NCBI GenBank assembly: GCA_033297205.1
Contig: MU859086.1
Location: forward strand, 1 to 64,000
Origin: Pseudoneurospora amorphoporcata
Taxonomy: Eukaryota; Ascomycota; Sordariomycetes; Sordariales; Sordariaceae
Direction: 5' to 3'
DNA length: 64,000 bases
In this document: one piece after another, positions 45,328 through 57,399 of the stretch
How the letters are laid out: the number at the start of each line of letters is the position of its first letter
Position numbering within the stretch: the first letter of the stretch is position 1
Position numbers and translations under genes: made by a program
The notes under the pieces: generated by a model
What the model saw: the letters and a program-made list of their open reading frames with translations, nothing else
What the model was told of the DNA's origin: nothing
The model's database searches: none

Positions 45328-46108
45328 ATGTCCGACATCCCGAACGCCGTGCCCTCGATGGTCGTCCTCTCGACCTCCATGGTCTCTCTGATAACTGGCT
45401 TCGTGCTCGGCGTCTATGCCATCCGCGGTTACCTGATCCCTCCGGAGCTGAAAGAGGAGCGGCGCCGACACTTTGAGGACCCCGTCGAGAGCGAGGAGTC
45501 CGACGTGGACGAGGACGATTACATACTAGACCACGCGCCCAACTGGGCCAACGGGCTGGAGGCTGATCAGCGCCAGGGGTTGCGCGCTCGTAACACTGGT
45601 GAGATGAGAAAGAAGACCAAGAAGACAGAGACGCCCGGAGGACTGGATCCTACTGAGGAGTGTAAACTTGTGTTGGTGGTGAGGACGGATTTGGGTATGA
45701 CCAAGGGTATGTTTATATCTTTCTCCCATATCATTTTTAGAAGACAAAGTTTTGCTGACTTAGTCCCGTGGCAATGAAACAGGTAAAATCGCAGCCCAAT
45801 GCTCCCACGCCACCCTCGCCTGCTACAAGCGCCTCTTCTCGGCCGCCCAGCTCGAGCCCCAGTCGCTGTCGGCCCGCCTGCTCCGCCAGTGGGAGCGCAA
45901 CGGCCAGGCCAAGATCGCCGTGCAGACCAAGTCCGAGGACGAGATGCTGGAGCTGATGGGCAGGGCACGCAGTTTGGGCGTCACGGCTGAGGTTATCCAG
46001 GATGCTGGTCGTACGCAGATTGCCTCTGGGTCCAGGACTGTGTTGGGTGTTGGTCCCGCGCCCAAGAGCTTGGTTGATCAGATTACTGGTCATTTGAAGT
46101 TGTTGTAA
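45328..46108 (+). CDS. pth2: Peptidyl-tRNA hydrolase 2
   Basis: Cleaves peptidyl-tRNA released from stalled ribosomes. Exons 45328-45706 and 45783-46108 give 234 residues. The intron is GTATGT...CTGAC...CAG. The PTH2 domain covers the C-terminal ~120 residues: KLVLVVRTDLGMTKGKIAAQCSHA, WERNGQAKIAV, DAGRTQIASGSRTVLGVGPAP and a final GHLKLL. An N-terminal hydrophobic segment at residues 8-32 (VVLSTSMVSLITGFVLGVYAI) looks like a membrane anchor, as in the mitochondrial outer membrane form of eukaryotic Pth2. An acidic linker (residues 45-65) follows. The start context is CACAATGT. It is transcribed divergently from nrk1 and convergently with utp7. Confidence 0.93.
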
Positions 46109-46526
46109 AGTCAGGGACAAAGAGGTGGAGGCCTTGATTGAAAGCACCTGGGCAGTGTGGTGTTGATGGCAGTACAGGAAGTCTTGTCGGAAAAGCAGAA
46201 AGAAAAAAAAAAAAAAAAAGGGGTTTCATTCAAAACTGGCGTACGGAAGACGGTATAGAGCATCATTTGAGGGCTTAGAGCGGTTGAATTCGGGGCCACG
46301 ACGACTTGGATGCATGTGTTTTATGGCGCTAGTTTGTTTTCATATCTACACCTACTTACTGTACTTGGGCGGATTTTGACATACCCCGGTTGCAATGGTT
46401 TACAGAAAATCATCAGCACAGCATCCGGTCGACTGACCGTGTTTGGTTTCATTAAGTGACTGATTCTGGGTATCATCTCATGTGCTCTGTTCTTCTTCCA
46501 CCACTCCCACCACCAATTTTCATTTT
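46109..46526. other. Convergent 3' spacer with A-rich tract
   Basis: 3' UTRs of pth2 (+) and utp7 (-). A near-pure A run lies at 46202-46219. No gene is seen. Confidence 0.6.
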
Positions 46527-48259
46527 CTACTCTTTCCTCGCAAACCTGGCCAGCGTAGGCCCCAGCTCGGCCACCTTCTCCTTGTGCTTCTCCCCGTTCT
46601 TCTCCTGCATCTGCTTGTACATCTCCTCGGCCTTGAGCCTCTTCTCGTCAATAATGTTCTTCTTCTTCTGCTTGCGCAGGTACTTCTTGAGCGCGCTGTT
46701 CTTGCCTCTGGCCCTGTTGCGCATCTCCTCCTCCAGATCCGGCGGCCCGGCGTCCAGATCCTTGTCCGCCTCCCGCTGCTTCGCCGACCGCAGATCGAGG
46801 TTGCCGATAAAGTTGGGATCGAGCGCGATCATCTCGGGCGCGAGCTTGTTGAGCAACTGCTTGATCTCGCCCTCCTGTCTCTGCTTCTTCGTCTCGTACG
46901 GGTTGACTTCCAGGGCGTCGAAGTTGGCCTCGCCGGCGCCGGGAATGATGAGGGACGAAAATCCTTCGCTGTGACCGACCCCGAGGACATCGTCGAAGGG
47001 GCACCACCGCACCCGCTCGACGCGCTTACCCTCGCCGCCCCACGTCATGTAGGGAGACTGGACCTTTTCTTGTACAGGCTTCTCCTTGGAGAAGAGACCC
47101 TTCCAGACCGTTGTCCTGGTGCCCCAGCCGACAGCGGTAAGGCCGGTATCTGAAATGGCAACGGACGAGGCGGGCGCCCGGGTAAAGTAGTTGTTGACCT
47201 CCTTGAACATGCGAATGTCCCACACAGCCATCTTGCAATCCTGTCCTGTCGTCACCATGTAGCGGCCTTCGCGGTCGACAGCCATGGACCGTACGGGGCC
47301 ACGGTGGGCAAGGAGCTTGACGAGGGGTTCTGAAGAGTTGGGCGACCATAGCGTTACTGTGCCGTTCTGGTGGCCGACGTGGAGGATGGCGTTCCAAGGG
47401 TTCTGTGTCATGGAAACGGGTGTGCCGAGCTTCGTTGCGATTTCGGTGACGATCTGACCGGTCGATGTGTCCTGGTACTTGAGCTGGCCGTTTGTGCCCA
47501 GGGTGGCCAACAGGAAGTGATAGGGGAGGAATTCGAGGTGGGAGACTTCGATGTGTTTCCTTAGACAGTGGAGCTCGACACCCTGAGAGTCGTAGATGTA
47601 GGTGTACTTCTTCTGGGCGACGGCGAAGTATTGGTTGTTGTGTAGCCACTTGACGTCCCTGATCGTCTCTCCCAGCTGCAACTCGCAGCCCAGCTTGCCA
47701 TCTCTCCAGTCCATCGTAGCGACATGGCCCTTCCGTCCTGCCAGGATAAGGTCCCGACCGTTCCTCGAGAAATCGCAAATGTAAGGTCCTAGTTGGTCGA
47801 GCTTCAAATCGATCTTCTTCTGGGCGACTTCGATGTTGACTTCGCTGACGATGTCCTCCTGGCGGACCTTGTATGTGCGTTCCTGTCATGACCAGCGCAG
47901 TTAGCATTGCGTATGAGAGGGTTAGCTCCCAGTCTATAGTCACTTACAAGTTCATGCTCAGCCTCGAGGAAACCACCGGCATTTTCGAGAAGGATCTCAG
48001 CCTCCTTGGCCTTTAGCGTGGCCGTCTGGTACTTTTCTTCGAGGTTGCCAAGGTTGCGCCTCAGCTTCTTGTCCTTGACATTCTTGACGTCGATCTTGCG
48101 ACCACGGCCGTATGACTTCTCTGCCGCCTTGACTTTGCGAATCTTGTTAGCCTCGGCCTTTGATCGGAACTCGCTTCGGACGTTGGTGATGGCGACGGCG
48201 CCGCTGGGCTGCTCTGCCCTCGAGAGCGAGACATTGTAGGTCGTGTCTGTGGTCTCCAT
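46527..48259 (-). CDS. utp7: U3 snoRNP / SSU processome protein Utp7 (WDR46 family)
   Basis: A nucleolar WD-repeat protein needed for 18S rRNA maturation. Exons on the minus strand are 47948-48259 and 46527-47882, giving 555 residues, almost the same as yeast Utp7 (554). The intron is GTAAGT...CTAAC...CAG. The N-terminal ~100 residues are lysine-rich and helical (IRKVKAAEKSYGRGRKIDVK). A seven-bladed WD40 region follows (LGPYICDFSRNGRDLILAGRKGHVATMDW to VWDIRMF). The BING4 C-terminal domain is clear (EVNPYETKKQRQEGEIKQLL...LDPNFIG). The C-terminal tail is basic (KKYLRKQKKKNIIDEKRLKAEEM). The start at 48259 is the first in-frame ATG. It shares a divergent upstream region with tsr1, another 40S biogenesis gene. 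Confidence 0.95.
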
Positions 48260-48767
48260 GGTGCCAATGGGTCGACGCGACTCAATTGGGATGGACAATG
48301 TGTGTTGGTGGACTAGGACAGTTGGATCGGCGACGGGATGTTGTTGGTTAGACTGGATACTTGAGGATTTTGGTATGGCGGTTTCGACTTTCGCTTGAAT
48401 GTTTCCTTCCTCCAAAGGCTTCGGCTCCAGATGCTCGACAACTTAACTTTTCTGGGCCGGCCCCACTAAAAAGTTGGATGGGGCAGCTGTTCCGCTACTA
48501 TGATTGGCCCCACTTCTTACAATAAGATGCTGATAAGATAAGCGAGACGGCAGCCCATGTCAATTCGCACAACTCAAAAAAATGCAACGAGTGCCCCGCC
48601 ATTGAACACTATTCTATGTCCATTACCCAGATTAGACCAGAGAGGTTCTCGCCGTCTCTCTTCCGTCCCTAACCCCCAGACTCGACTCTTCAGCGCTCTT
48701 TCACGTCACCATCCTGGCGTCAAGCTCGCTTCCCTTCCGATTCAAAGCAGGCGGCGAATCCAGCAAA
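48260..48767. promoter_or_regulatory. Shared divergent promoter region of utp7 and tsr1
   Basis: 508 bp between the two start codons. The 9-mer GGCCCCACT occurs twice in the same orientation, at 48459-48467 and 48506-48514, 47 bp apart in the middle of the interval; a C-rich partner motif and GATAAGATAAGC follow at 48530-48542. These are candidates for shared ribosome-biogenesis control elements; this is inference. Confidence 0.5.
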
Positions 48768-51386
48768 ATGCCAGGCGCCGTGGGCGGCCATTCGCATAGG
48801 CCGACGACCAAGACGAACAACAAGCCTTTCAAGTCGCGCCATGCTACCAAGGGTTCTCTCAGAAATGCTGCCAAAGGTACGGATCGCATATCACGGCAGT
48901 GACTCACGGCAACGTTGCTGCCTTACCCATCTTGCAGCCCGGTCAGATACACAAACATACAGCCGACACACACGAGATCCAACCAGGTTCACATAAAGCT
49001 AACACTTCCCTTTTAACCATCTATAGGCAAGGTAGCCGAGGAGAGAGGTATGCGCAAGACCCCCCATCAACAAGTCATGTCCAAGTTCGACCGTCGCAAC
49101 CGTAACAAGCAGCTCCAGCTGCAGAAACACAATCAACATCTCCACGAGACTTCCATCTTCGCCGGCAAAGATGGCGCCCCCAGAAACGTCGCTGTTATCC
49201 CGCTATGCAGCGATGGCAGCGCTGTCGAAGCCATCAAGAGCCTGAACGCCAGCATCGATATCGAGTCCGAGGTCCCTGAAGGCGCATTCCGCGTAAACGT
49301 CGACAGATTCAAGCAGAAGCTCCAATACTCCCCCCTCAAGCGCGACCTTACCGCCTGCCTGGACGCCGCCAGAGTCGCCGACTATGTCGTCCTCGTTTTG
49401 TCCGCCGAGGAAGAGGTCGATGAGTTCGGCGAGCTGATCCTGCGCAGCGTCGAAAGCCAGGGTCTCTCTACCCTCTTCACCGTCGTCCAGGGCCTCAACA
49501 AGATCGAGCCTCAAAAGCAGAGACTCTCTGTTCTTTCATCTCTCAAGTCCTACATCACCCACTTCCACCCCGAGCAGGATAAGGTCTTCAGCCTCGACAA
49601 CAGACAGGAATGCTCCAACCTCATGCGCTCGCTGTGCGGCACTACACCCAAGGGCATTCGTTGGAGAGATGAGAGGAGTTGGATGCTTGTGGAGGAGGTC
49701 AAGTTCGGCGAGTCTGTCGTGCTTACCGGTGTTGTCAGGGGCAAGGGCTTGAAGGCCGACCGCCTGGTGCAGGTTGGCGATTGGGGCACATTCCAGGTTG
49801 AGAAGATCACAGCAGCTCCCTTGGCCAGGAGGAAACGGGGAGAGGAGGGCATGGGCGTGGTGGAGGGCGCTGAGGAGATTCTCGACCAACCTACCGAGGA
49901 CCGCGATGATCTAGTCGACCTTGCGCCCGAGGAGGTCCGCATGGAGGACGACGACGACGAAATGAACGACGGCATGACCACAATGACGACTTCGAAGAAG
50001 GGTGTTTTGTTGGACGACCACCACTACTTCTCAGAGGAGGAGCCTGAGGCTTATACTGCGCCAAAGAAGCTTCCCAGGGGTACATCAAAGTACCAGGCTG
50101 CGTGGTACCTGGACGACGATGTGTCCGATTCCGGCTCAGATATGGAGGAGGATGACGAGATGGAGGACGATGAGGTGGAGAAGGAGGCGGCCAGGCCAGA
50201 GGATGGCGAGGAGGGTCTTGCTGGTTACGCACCAACAGAAGCAGGACAGACCGAGTACCCACAAACCGAGGGCGGCTTTATCCAGCCTGATGCTGACGAG
50301 GATGCCATGCAACTGGAGGCTTTCCGCTCGCAAAAGCGGGATGAGGCTCGGGATGACCTCGAGTTCCCTGACGAGATCGAGCTCCACCCCCACGTTCTTG
50401 CCCGTGAACGTCTAGCCAAGTACAGAGGCCTCAAGAGCTTGAGGTCAAGCCCTTGGCAGGAGGACGAGGACCGCGCATACCAACCAGAGGATTGGGAGCG
50501 CTTGTTGAAGATCCAGGACTACCAGGCCTCCAAGATCAGGGCGTCTAGGGAAGCCCTTGTCGGAGGTGTTGCTCCTGGCACTCGCGTCCACGTCTACCTC
50601 AAGGACGTGCCCGCGACCATCCAGCAATCCTACAACCCCAGCCAGCCTGTTACTCTGTTCTCCCTCCTCAGACACGAATACAAGAAGACGGCTGTCAACT
50701 TCCTCATCAACCTGAGCGCGGACGCTACCGCGCCTATCAAGGCTAAGGAGGAGTTGATCATGCAGTGCGGTCCCCGCCGCTTCGTCATCAACCCGCTCTT
50801 TTCCCAGGGCGGCAACACCCCCAACGACGTGCACAAGTACTGCCGGTACCTGCACCCCGGCCAGTCGGCCGTCGCTACCTTCATGGGCCCCGTCACATGG
50901 GGTGCCGTGCCCACGCTCTTCTTCAAGAGACAGGTGCCCGGCTCCGTCCTCGACGAGGATGGCGAGCCAGTCTCCAACCTGCCGCTCAGCCTCGTGGCCA
51001 CCGGCACCGCCCTGCCCCCTTCGACATCGCGCGTCGTCGCCAAGCGCGCCATCCTTACCGGCCACCCCTATCACATCCACAAGAAGATCGTCACCATCCG
51101 CTACATGTTCTTCAACCGCGAGGACGTCGAGTGGTTCAAGGCTCTGCCTCTGTGGACCAAGCGCGGCAGGAGCGGTTTCATCAAGGAGGCCCTCGGCACC
51201 CACGGTTACTTCAAGGCTACCTTTGACGGCCGCATCAACCCTCAGGACTCTGTCGGTGTCAGCTTGTACAAGAGGGTATGGCCCCGGAGTGCTAAGCAGC
51301 TTGATGCGCCTCTGCTGGATGCCGCGGCGCTCCAGCAGGCGCAGCAGCAGGAGGTTGATGATGTGGATGCTATGGATGCGGAGTAG
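48768..51386 (+). CDS. tsr1: 40S ribosome biogenesis factor Tsr1
   Basis: A GTPase-like factor (BMS1/TSR1 family) that accompanies late pre-40S particles. Exons 48768-48876 and 49027-51386 give 822 residues, near the yeast length (788). The intron is GTACGG...CTATAG and the join keeps frame (G|GC). The N terminus is basic (HRPTTKTNNKPFKSRHATKG). The central AARP2CN-type domain is followed by a long acidic stretch (about residues 300-410: DDDDEMNDG, MEEDDEMEDDE). The conserved C-terminal half includes LRSSPWQEDE, VTLFSLLRHEYKKTAVNF, GPRRFVINPLFSQ, HPGQSAVATFMGPVTWG and FKATFDGRI. As in the family, the GTPase motifs are degenerate. The start codon context is GCAAAATGC. It is divergent from utp7. 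Confidence 0.95.
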
Positions 51387-54300
51387 ATTTAGGGTTTTTG
51401 TCTGTTTGTCTATCTAATAGACTAGACGTGCGTGTCGTGTTCAAGAAGGGTAAAACAGGGCTTAATGAACGGCGTTTTGCATGGGGAACAAAAAAGATGA
51501 ATGATATCTCTCTTTGGTTTTATCTTTGGTCGGATTATCTATACACTGCCTATAGGGAATTGCATTCTTTACTTTCTGACAACTTTTTGATTAACTTGCT
51601 TGTGTTGATTGTGTGCGTATGGCTGTCAACTCGTCTGGAAACAAAAGTTGTATTATGGCTTGGTTTTGCATGTAAAATCGAAGATGTGTGGTGTCGTCTG
51701 AAATCTTTGTAAATCTCTCTTCACGTTGTTCTTCACACCTCTCGTCAACTTGGCGTTCGCTTCCTTGTGAATATCGCTCTTCGGCTAGTCCACCTAACAT
51801 GGCACACTTCTTCTATGATCTCAACCAACACAAACGCGCAAACCGTCCTTACTCTCACCGTCCGCCAGACACCTATCTGCCATACTCTATCATCCGAGCC
51901 AATCAGACAAAGCACAACCACCTCCTCACTTCCCCCTCTCTTCCCCTCTCGCTCAGCCACGATATGGTCACAGCATGAGGGTTATATCATGTTACATAGT
52001 TCGTCGTCGTCGGAGATAACGTTGGCAAAAATGCGATAGGTTTTCGGAATGATCATCCGAGAGTGGTTTTCTGTCTACTACGTAACAGTAAGACAAAACA
52101 AGGCCGAAGAGGTGCATGAACCATCAGAGGTACCTACCTACCTCTCTCACTATATTGTTTCGATCATGGCAACATGGCGCAAATAGGGTTGAGGATGGAT
52201 GTTAGTTGGACGAAAAGGGAAGGAGGCTTGGGATATGTTGTGAAGAAGTCCGAACGACCAACAGTGATACCCGGTAGGATGGATACTACAGGTACACCCC
52301 GGATTTACCAACAGGCCACGAAATACCTCTCTCTATTATAGTCTTGGTTGACATGTTACCTATTCATTCAACAACTTCATCTTGTCCCTCCCCCTCAGCT
52401 CACCCTCTCTGCTGCGCCTATATCCAATCTCCGAGTTATCCATCCGCCCAGCTAGCTCTTCAAGCCTCAAGCCTCAAATATCGAGCGATGAAGGCGAATT
52501 GCGTTGTGGCGTACAGTCTTCACTGACAGGCTTGAGAATTTGAGGACTCCAATGTGAGTTGTGAAAGTGTCTGGCTGTTAGTGCTGAATGGTGCTAGGCC
52601 TAGGTAGGTACTAACTACCGCTGCACCGTAGCTGGTCAAGGTTGGTTGTTGGAAGAGGGGGAAAAGGGGGCTGTGCAAGCGGAGTTTTTCTTTCAGTTGT
52701 TGTTTCTGGGATTTTTTTTTCCACTTGTAGAAACCACCTTCTACCTAGAGACTTTTGGAATTATGCGCCAACGATCTGGAGAAGAAATCTCCTGATCGAT
52801 CGGACGGACGGCAATCTACACCAACACTACACCACTGACCTGTTCCTGTTGGCGTTCCTCAAATGAAATGACTGCATTTGTCTTGGATCATGATAGTCCC
52901 AGGGTTCAGGTTCCCTTGTCTTGGTTGGGTTGGGTTGTAGTCGTTAGAGTCATGCCCGTTACCGAACTGGCCATTAACTACCTCTAATGACTACGCCCAA
53001 CAGTGAAGGCTGAGCAAATAGGGGGTCTTGGAGGGCAATCATAGCGGTGGGTTCAGTAATAGGTTCCGTGGGATACAGGCTTAGGTCCATTGAGGGAGTG
53101 GCAAGACCAGGGGCATTCCGGGCTTCAATCTTGCTCATATATGAGAGATGGAGATTTCACGTGTGCTGATTCATATGAATTAGACATTGCTAAAATTGCG
53201 AAGCCAAGTCTGAGCCTCAGGAGCCTCAACCTTGGCATTGGTATGGACATATCCCATTGACAGGCGAAACCTCGTCAGCGTGCTGAGCATAGCGGCGCGG
53301 GCGGGAGATGAGGTTGAGATTTGAGATTGGATGGATATGACATGTTAGTGTGTACGATAGTTATTACTACGAATGACGGGTAACGCCAAGTATCCCCTTA
53401 ACATTAGTTAAATGGGAGCCCTCAATAGTGCCTCGTACTCGTCAGCCATTTTCGCAGGCACTGCTAAGGTATGCAAACGGGGGAAATGCACCGCACCGCT
53501 ATCCCATCAAATCCCTTAGCAAATGCGCAGCAAACATGTTAGTGCCTCTCATGGAACTCAAGCTGCTGATACGCACGCCGGATGATCCGAACGAACAAAG
53601 TGCAGTGACCTTGTGCTCCCTCACAAGTTAGTCAGTTGAAGACCGGGTTCTGAGCCGGGTCCAGACGGGAGTGGTGCCGTTGAGGCTGTGCAAAAATGTC
53701 CAAAGCCCAGAGGGATATACTACTTTCCAATGCAGTGTAGAGGTAGGTAATCGCCCAGGAATCGCCGCGCATAGGGCGGCGTCTGGGCGTCACAGTCCAC
53801 TTTCAAAGGCGTCTCGCTTGTTTTGACTTTTTGAGGTTGAAATGGACCATGGCCAATCAAAAGGTCCACTACTTTACTTGGTTAATGTACAGTTCCATTC
53901 GGCTTTTGGCGGTGTTTGTTTCCATACGCTTTGTCTCACGTTTTGCCTCCCCAGTTTTGCAGTTTTCTCTTCCCGTGAGGGTCAGGGCGGGCGGTGCACC
54001 TACGCAGCGGGCAAGTGGCGAGGTGGTCACGGACGGATGTCTGAAGGGAAGACGCATCAAAGAAAAGACGAACTCGTCCTTGACATCGATATCCAGGGGC
54101 TTGGCATACCTCAGATGCTGGATGACCAAGACCAACAATTGGCAACTCTTTGGCGAACACATGTCACTGGGGATGCTCAGCCATCCAACCAGCATCCGTC
54201 GTCCAAGGTGGCTTTGCTGGCCTTTGCTGGGGCCACCTCAGGTACCCACCTACCCCGTCCGAACCCCGGGCCCTGTACGGCGATTCCCCAGCCCAGCGGG

Positions 54301-54638
54301 TGATCAATTCACCATTCATCACAACCACATGCACGCGCGCCTCTTCTGTTTCACCGCATTCAAACGACGGACCCTGCGTGCCTGCATCTGCAACCTCAGG
54401 GCTCCGCTGTTAGGTTATCGCCAACGACCACTTTCCTCTTAAACTGCCTCCACCTGCCCTTTTCGATATAAACACATCATCCGATACCCGTCCAACTCCC
54501 TCCTGCCTTTTTCTCTCTTTATCGAAAGCCTATCCCCATAAGGTCTGTGCGCCCAACTAGAGCACTGACATCCCCGCCGCTATTACATCAACGACTTCCT
54601 CCACTAAACACCACACAATCACAACCACAACCATCACG
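51387..54638. other. 3.2-kb spacer upstream of calcipressin
   Basis: tsr1 3' UTR, then non-coding sequence and the calcipressin promoter. A 203-codon frame at 53831-54442 has no domain and overlaps a second frame of similar length, so I do not call it. No RNA gene was recognized. Confidence 0.5.
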
Positions 54639-55568
54639 ATGGAGCCCCAACAACAACAACAAGTGACGAACGAGCAGTCGCTCCAGCAGTTCCCCGACCT
54701 CTGCCCTGCTTCCCTCTCGCGCCCCTCCACCGGCCGCTCATCGAGGAAAGGCTCGTCTCTCAGCCTCGATCTTTCCTGTCTCCCTCCTCTCAGCCAGCCC
54801 ACGCCGCCTTCCAACACACTTATCTTCACAAACATCAACTCGCTCGACGTCTTCTCCGCCGACAACCTCCAGACCATCCGCGACCTCATCAGCCAAACGG
54901 CACCCATCTTCGCCTGGTCGCCACTCAAGTCGTTCCGCCGCATCATCGTCACCTTCTTCGACGAGCAAGCCGCCATCGCCGTGCGCTCCGTCTGGGACGG
55001 TGAGGCCATCCTCGGCGAGCGCTGCCGCGTCTACTTTGGCCAGCCTACCCCCATCGATGTATCCGACGCGGACAAGCATCTGGCTCTTCCCGACGCCGGC
55101 AAGCTCTTCTTCATCAGCCCCCCTCCCAGCCCTCCCCACGACTGGGAGCAGCGCATGGAGGATGCGCCCAACACCATGGTGCACGCCGAGGATCTTGCCG
55201 AGGCGCTCGCCAAGCTGAGGCACCACAACAACCCCAACGGCATGGACGCCGACGTCAAGGTCCCTGTCTCTCCGGCTTCCGATGGTGGCAGGCCCGGTGA
55301 CTTCAAGGAGAACGCGAGGAAGAACAGGAGCCGCAGCTCGACGCTCATCTTCCAGCCTGACAAGAACCATGTCCAGACTGGCAAGGGCAAGACCGGTGGC
55401 CTGGCGGTCGACTTGCCTTGTGTTACGGTTGACGACATGACGGATGAGGCCGAGGGAGATGCCGATGGCGATATCGACATGAGCCCCGTGTCGGACTCGC
55501 CCGGCAGGACGAGGCCCATCTTTGCCCACACTGCGAGGCCACCTGTCGAGTTGATGCATGATGCTTGA
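54639..55568 (+). CDS. Calcipressin (calcineurin regulator, RCAN family)
   Basis: Binds and modulates the phosphatase calcineurin. A single exon of 309 residues; the start context is CACGATGG. The RRM-like N-terminal domain shows TLIFTNINSLDVFS (about 62-75) and FFDEQAAIAVRSVWDG, followed by RVYFGQPTPI. The family signature appears at residues 160-170 as KLFFISPPPSPP, the SP-repeat motif that is phosphorylated in other family members. A later segment LPCVTVDD (about 266-273) sits where family members carry a PxIxIT-like calcineurin docking motif. The first 50 residues are Gln/Ser-rich. A long spacer lies upstream, and ureG is convergent downstream. Confidence 0.92.
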   Translation: MEPQQQQQVTNEQSLQQFPDLCPASLSRPSTGRSSRKGSSLSLDLSCLPPLSQPTPPSNTLIFTNINSLDVFSADNLQTIRDLISQTAPIFAWSPLKSFRRIIVTFFDEQAAIAVRSVWDGEAILGERCRVYFGQPTPIDVSDADKHLALPDAGKLFFISPPPSPPHDWEQRMEDAPNTMVHAEDLAEALAKLRHHNNPNGMDADVKVPVSPASDGGRPGDFKENARKNRSRSSTLIFQPDKNHVQTGKGKTGGLAVDLPCVTVDDMTDEAEGDADGDIDMSPVSDSPGRTRPIFAHTARPPVELMHDA

Positions 55569-56404
55569 GCGAGCGGGCGAGCGACTCTTTCAACTTTCAA
55601 CTATCTTTCCACGACTCTAACAACTTATTTTTTTTTTTTTACTTTTGTTGTCACGCAAGGATCACATAATCGGATGCCTCAAAGGTTGGCTGGCGGGCGT
55701 GGGCGTTTGGGTGTTTGTGTGTCCCGGATTCCCACCATTACCAGGATTAGCACACACTGGAAGGGTAGAGGAGAGCAAGTCATGGGCATCCTCAAAGCAT
55801 GTTTGCATATTTGTTCGGAGTAAACAAAAACTGGGTTTGCGAATTTTCTCAGTGTCTAGTCTGGAGCGCAGGTCTCATGGACAGAGAACATACGATAGTA
55901 TACAAATAAAGTAGTGTATATCAACTAGCATGTGAACATCTTTGTTGTCTTGATAGTGACATGACGGGTGTTGAATGGTAGATGGCTGAACTATGGCTCT
56001 AGCCGCCTAGTACAGCTTTCGTTGGTATACTTTCGTGAGATCATCATCACTCAACCCTCAGTATTGTGGTGACTGGATATTTTGGCCATGACATATGAAT
56101 TCTTCTTCTCCCCTGTCGGGATGTTTCCTTCGTTATGTACGCTATCCAAACTGCACTGCTTCGACAAGACGACCATTCCGTAACCTCCTGGTAGTCTCCC
56201 GCCCATACATATCCATCATGGGCTACTTTCTACTCTGCCTATCCATAAACAAAAAAAAAACAAAAACGCTTCGCCTGCTCCCACAAACCCGTCAGTCAGA
56301 CAGCCAACTCAACTCAACTAGATCTTACAAGTAGCCTCATTCATCCATCTCCCGAGCTCAAGCTCAAGCTCAAGGTAGGTATCCCGTTATCCAAGCCTCA
56401 AGCC
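55569..56404. other. Convergent 3' spacer of calcipressin and ureG
   Basis: T-rich tract at 55629-55640 close after the calcipressin stop codon. No gene is seen. Confidence 0.6.
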
Positions 56405-57399
56405 TCAAGCCTGGGCCTGCCCTTCAAAAGCCTCCAACCCCTCCGTCCCCCTCGGCCCGCCCTTTCCCCTCCTATTCTCCTCCGCCCCACTCGCCCTCCA
56501 CGCGCTCAGGATCAACCCAACAATATGTTCCATCCCGACCCCCTTCTTAACCTGCGCGAAAACCGTCGGCCCGCCCTCCCTCATCTTCCTCGCGTCCCGT
56601 TCCATGACGCCCAGATCCGCCCCGACGGCCTCCGCCAGATCCGTCTTGTTAACCACCAGCAGATCAGACTGGGTAATCCCCGGCCCGCCTTTTCTGGGAA
56701 CCTTGTCGCCTCCCGACACGTCAATGACGTAGATGATGAAATCGGCTAGTTCCCGACTATAGTTGGCGGCAAGGTTGTCGCCGCCGGATTCGATCAGCAG
56801 CAGATCGGTGTCGAACTGCGCGTGGAGGTCTTCGAGGGCGGCGAGGTTGGCCGAGATGTCCTCGCGCACGGCGGCGTGGGGGCAGCCGCCTGTTTCGATG
56901 GCGCGGATCCGGGAAGGGGGAAGGGCCTTGTGGCGCGTGAGGAACTCGGCGTCTTCGCGCGTGAAGATGTCGTTGGTTACTGCTGCTAGGGAGTGGGTGC
57001 TGCGCAAGGCGAGGCAGAGGGAGAGCATGAGGGCTGTTTTGCCGGAGCCTACGGGTCTGTGTTTTTTTTTTATTTTCGATTATAGGTTATTATGTGTAGG
57101 ACAGAGAAAGAAAAAAAGGAAAAGGGGGTGGGGGGGAGAAGGTAGCCTTTAGGGTAAGATAGGAGAGCTACGGTGAGGGTAGAGAAGAAAGACAGAAAGA
57201 CATACCCGCCAATGCCAATAGTGAAAGCTCTCTCATCCCAGTTCCTGCCCTCAACAATGGGCATCTCGCGGCCCAAGTAGCTACCGGGACCATCGAGGAT
57301 CTCGTGGCTGTGGCCGTGCTCCTGGGCATTGAAGCCGCTCTGGGAGTTGAAGTCGTGGGAGTGGCCGTGACCGTCGCTGTGGTCGTGGGAGTGCGACAT
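56405..57399 (-). CDS. ureG: Urease accessory GTPase UreG
   Basis: Delivers nickel to apo-urease with GTP hydrolysis. Exons on the minus strand are 57206-57399 and 56405-57056, giving 281 residues. The intron (57057-57205) has a GTATGT donor and an ACACAG acceptor, and the splice lies within the P-loop. Motifs: a His-rich N terminus (residues 1-32, at least nine His, likely a nickel store); P-loop GPVGSGKT (65-72); NDIFTREDAEFL; the metal-binding ETGGCPHAAVRED; IESGGDNLAANYS; and the base-recognition motif NKTDLAEAVG. All are conserved in UreG. The C-terminal ~25 residues are a Gly/Arg-rich extension beyond the bacterial length. The palindrome at 57618-57703 lies upstream of its start. Confidence 0.95.

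Noticed and set aside
53831..54442. 203-codon frame upstream of calcipressin
   Set aside because: Overlaps another frame of 153 codons, with no domain and no conserved features.
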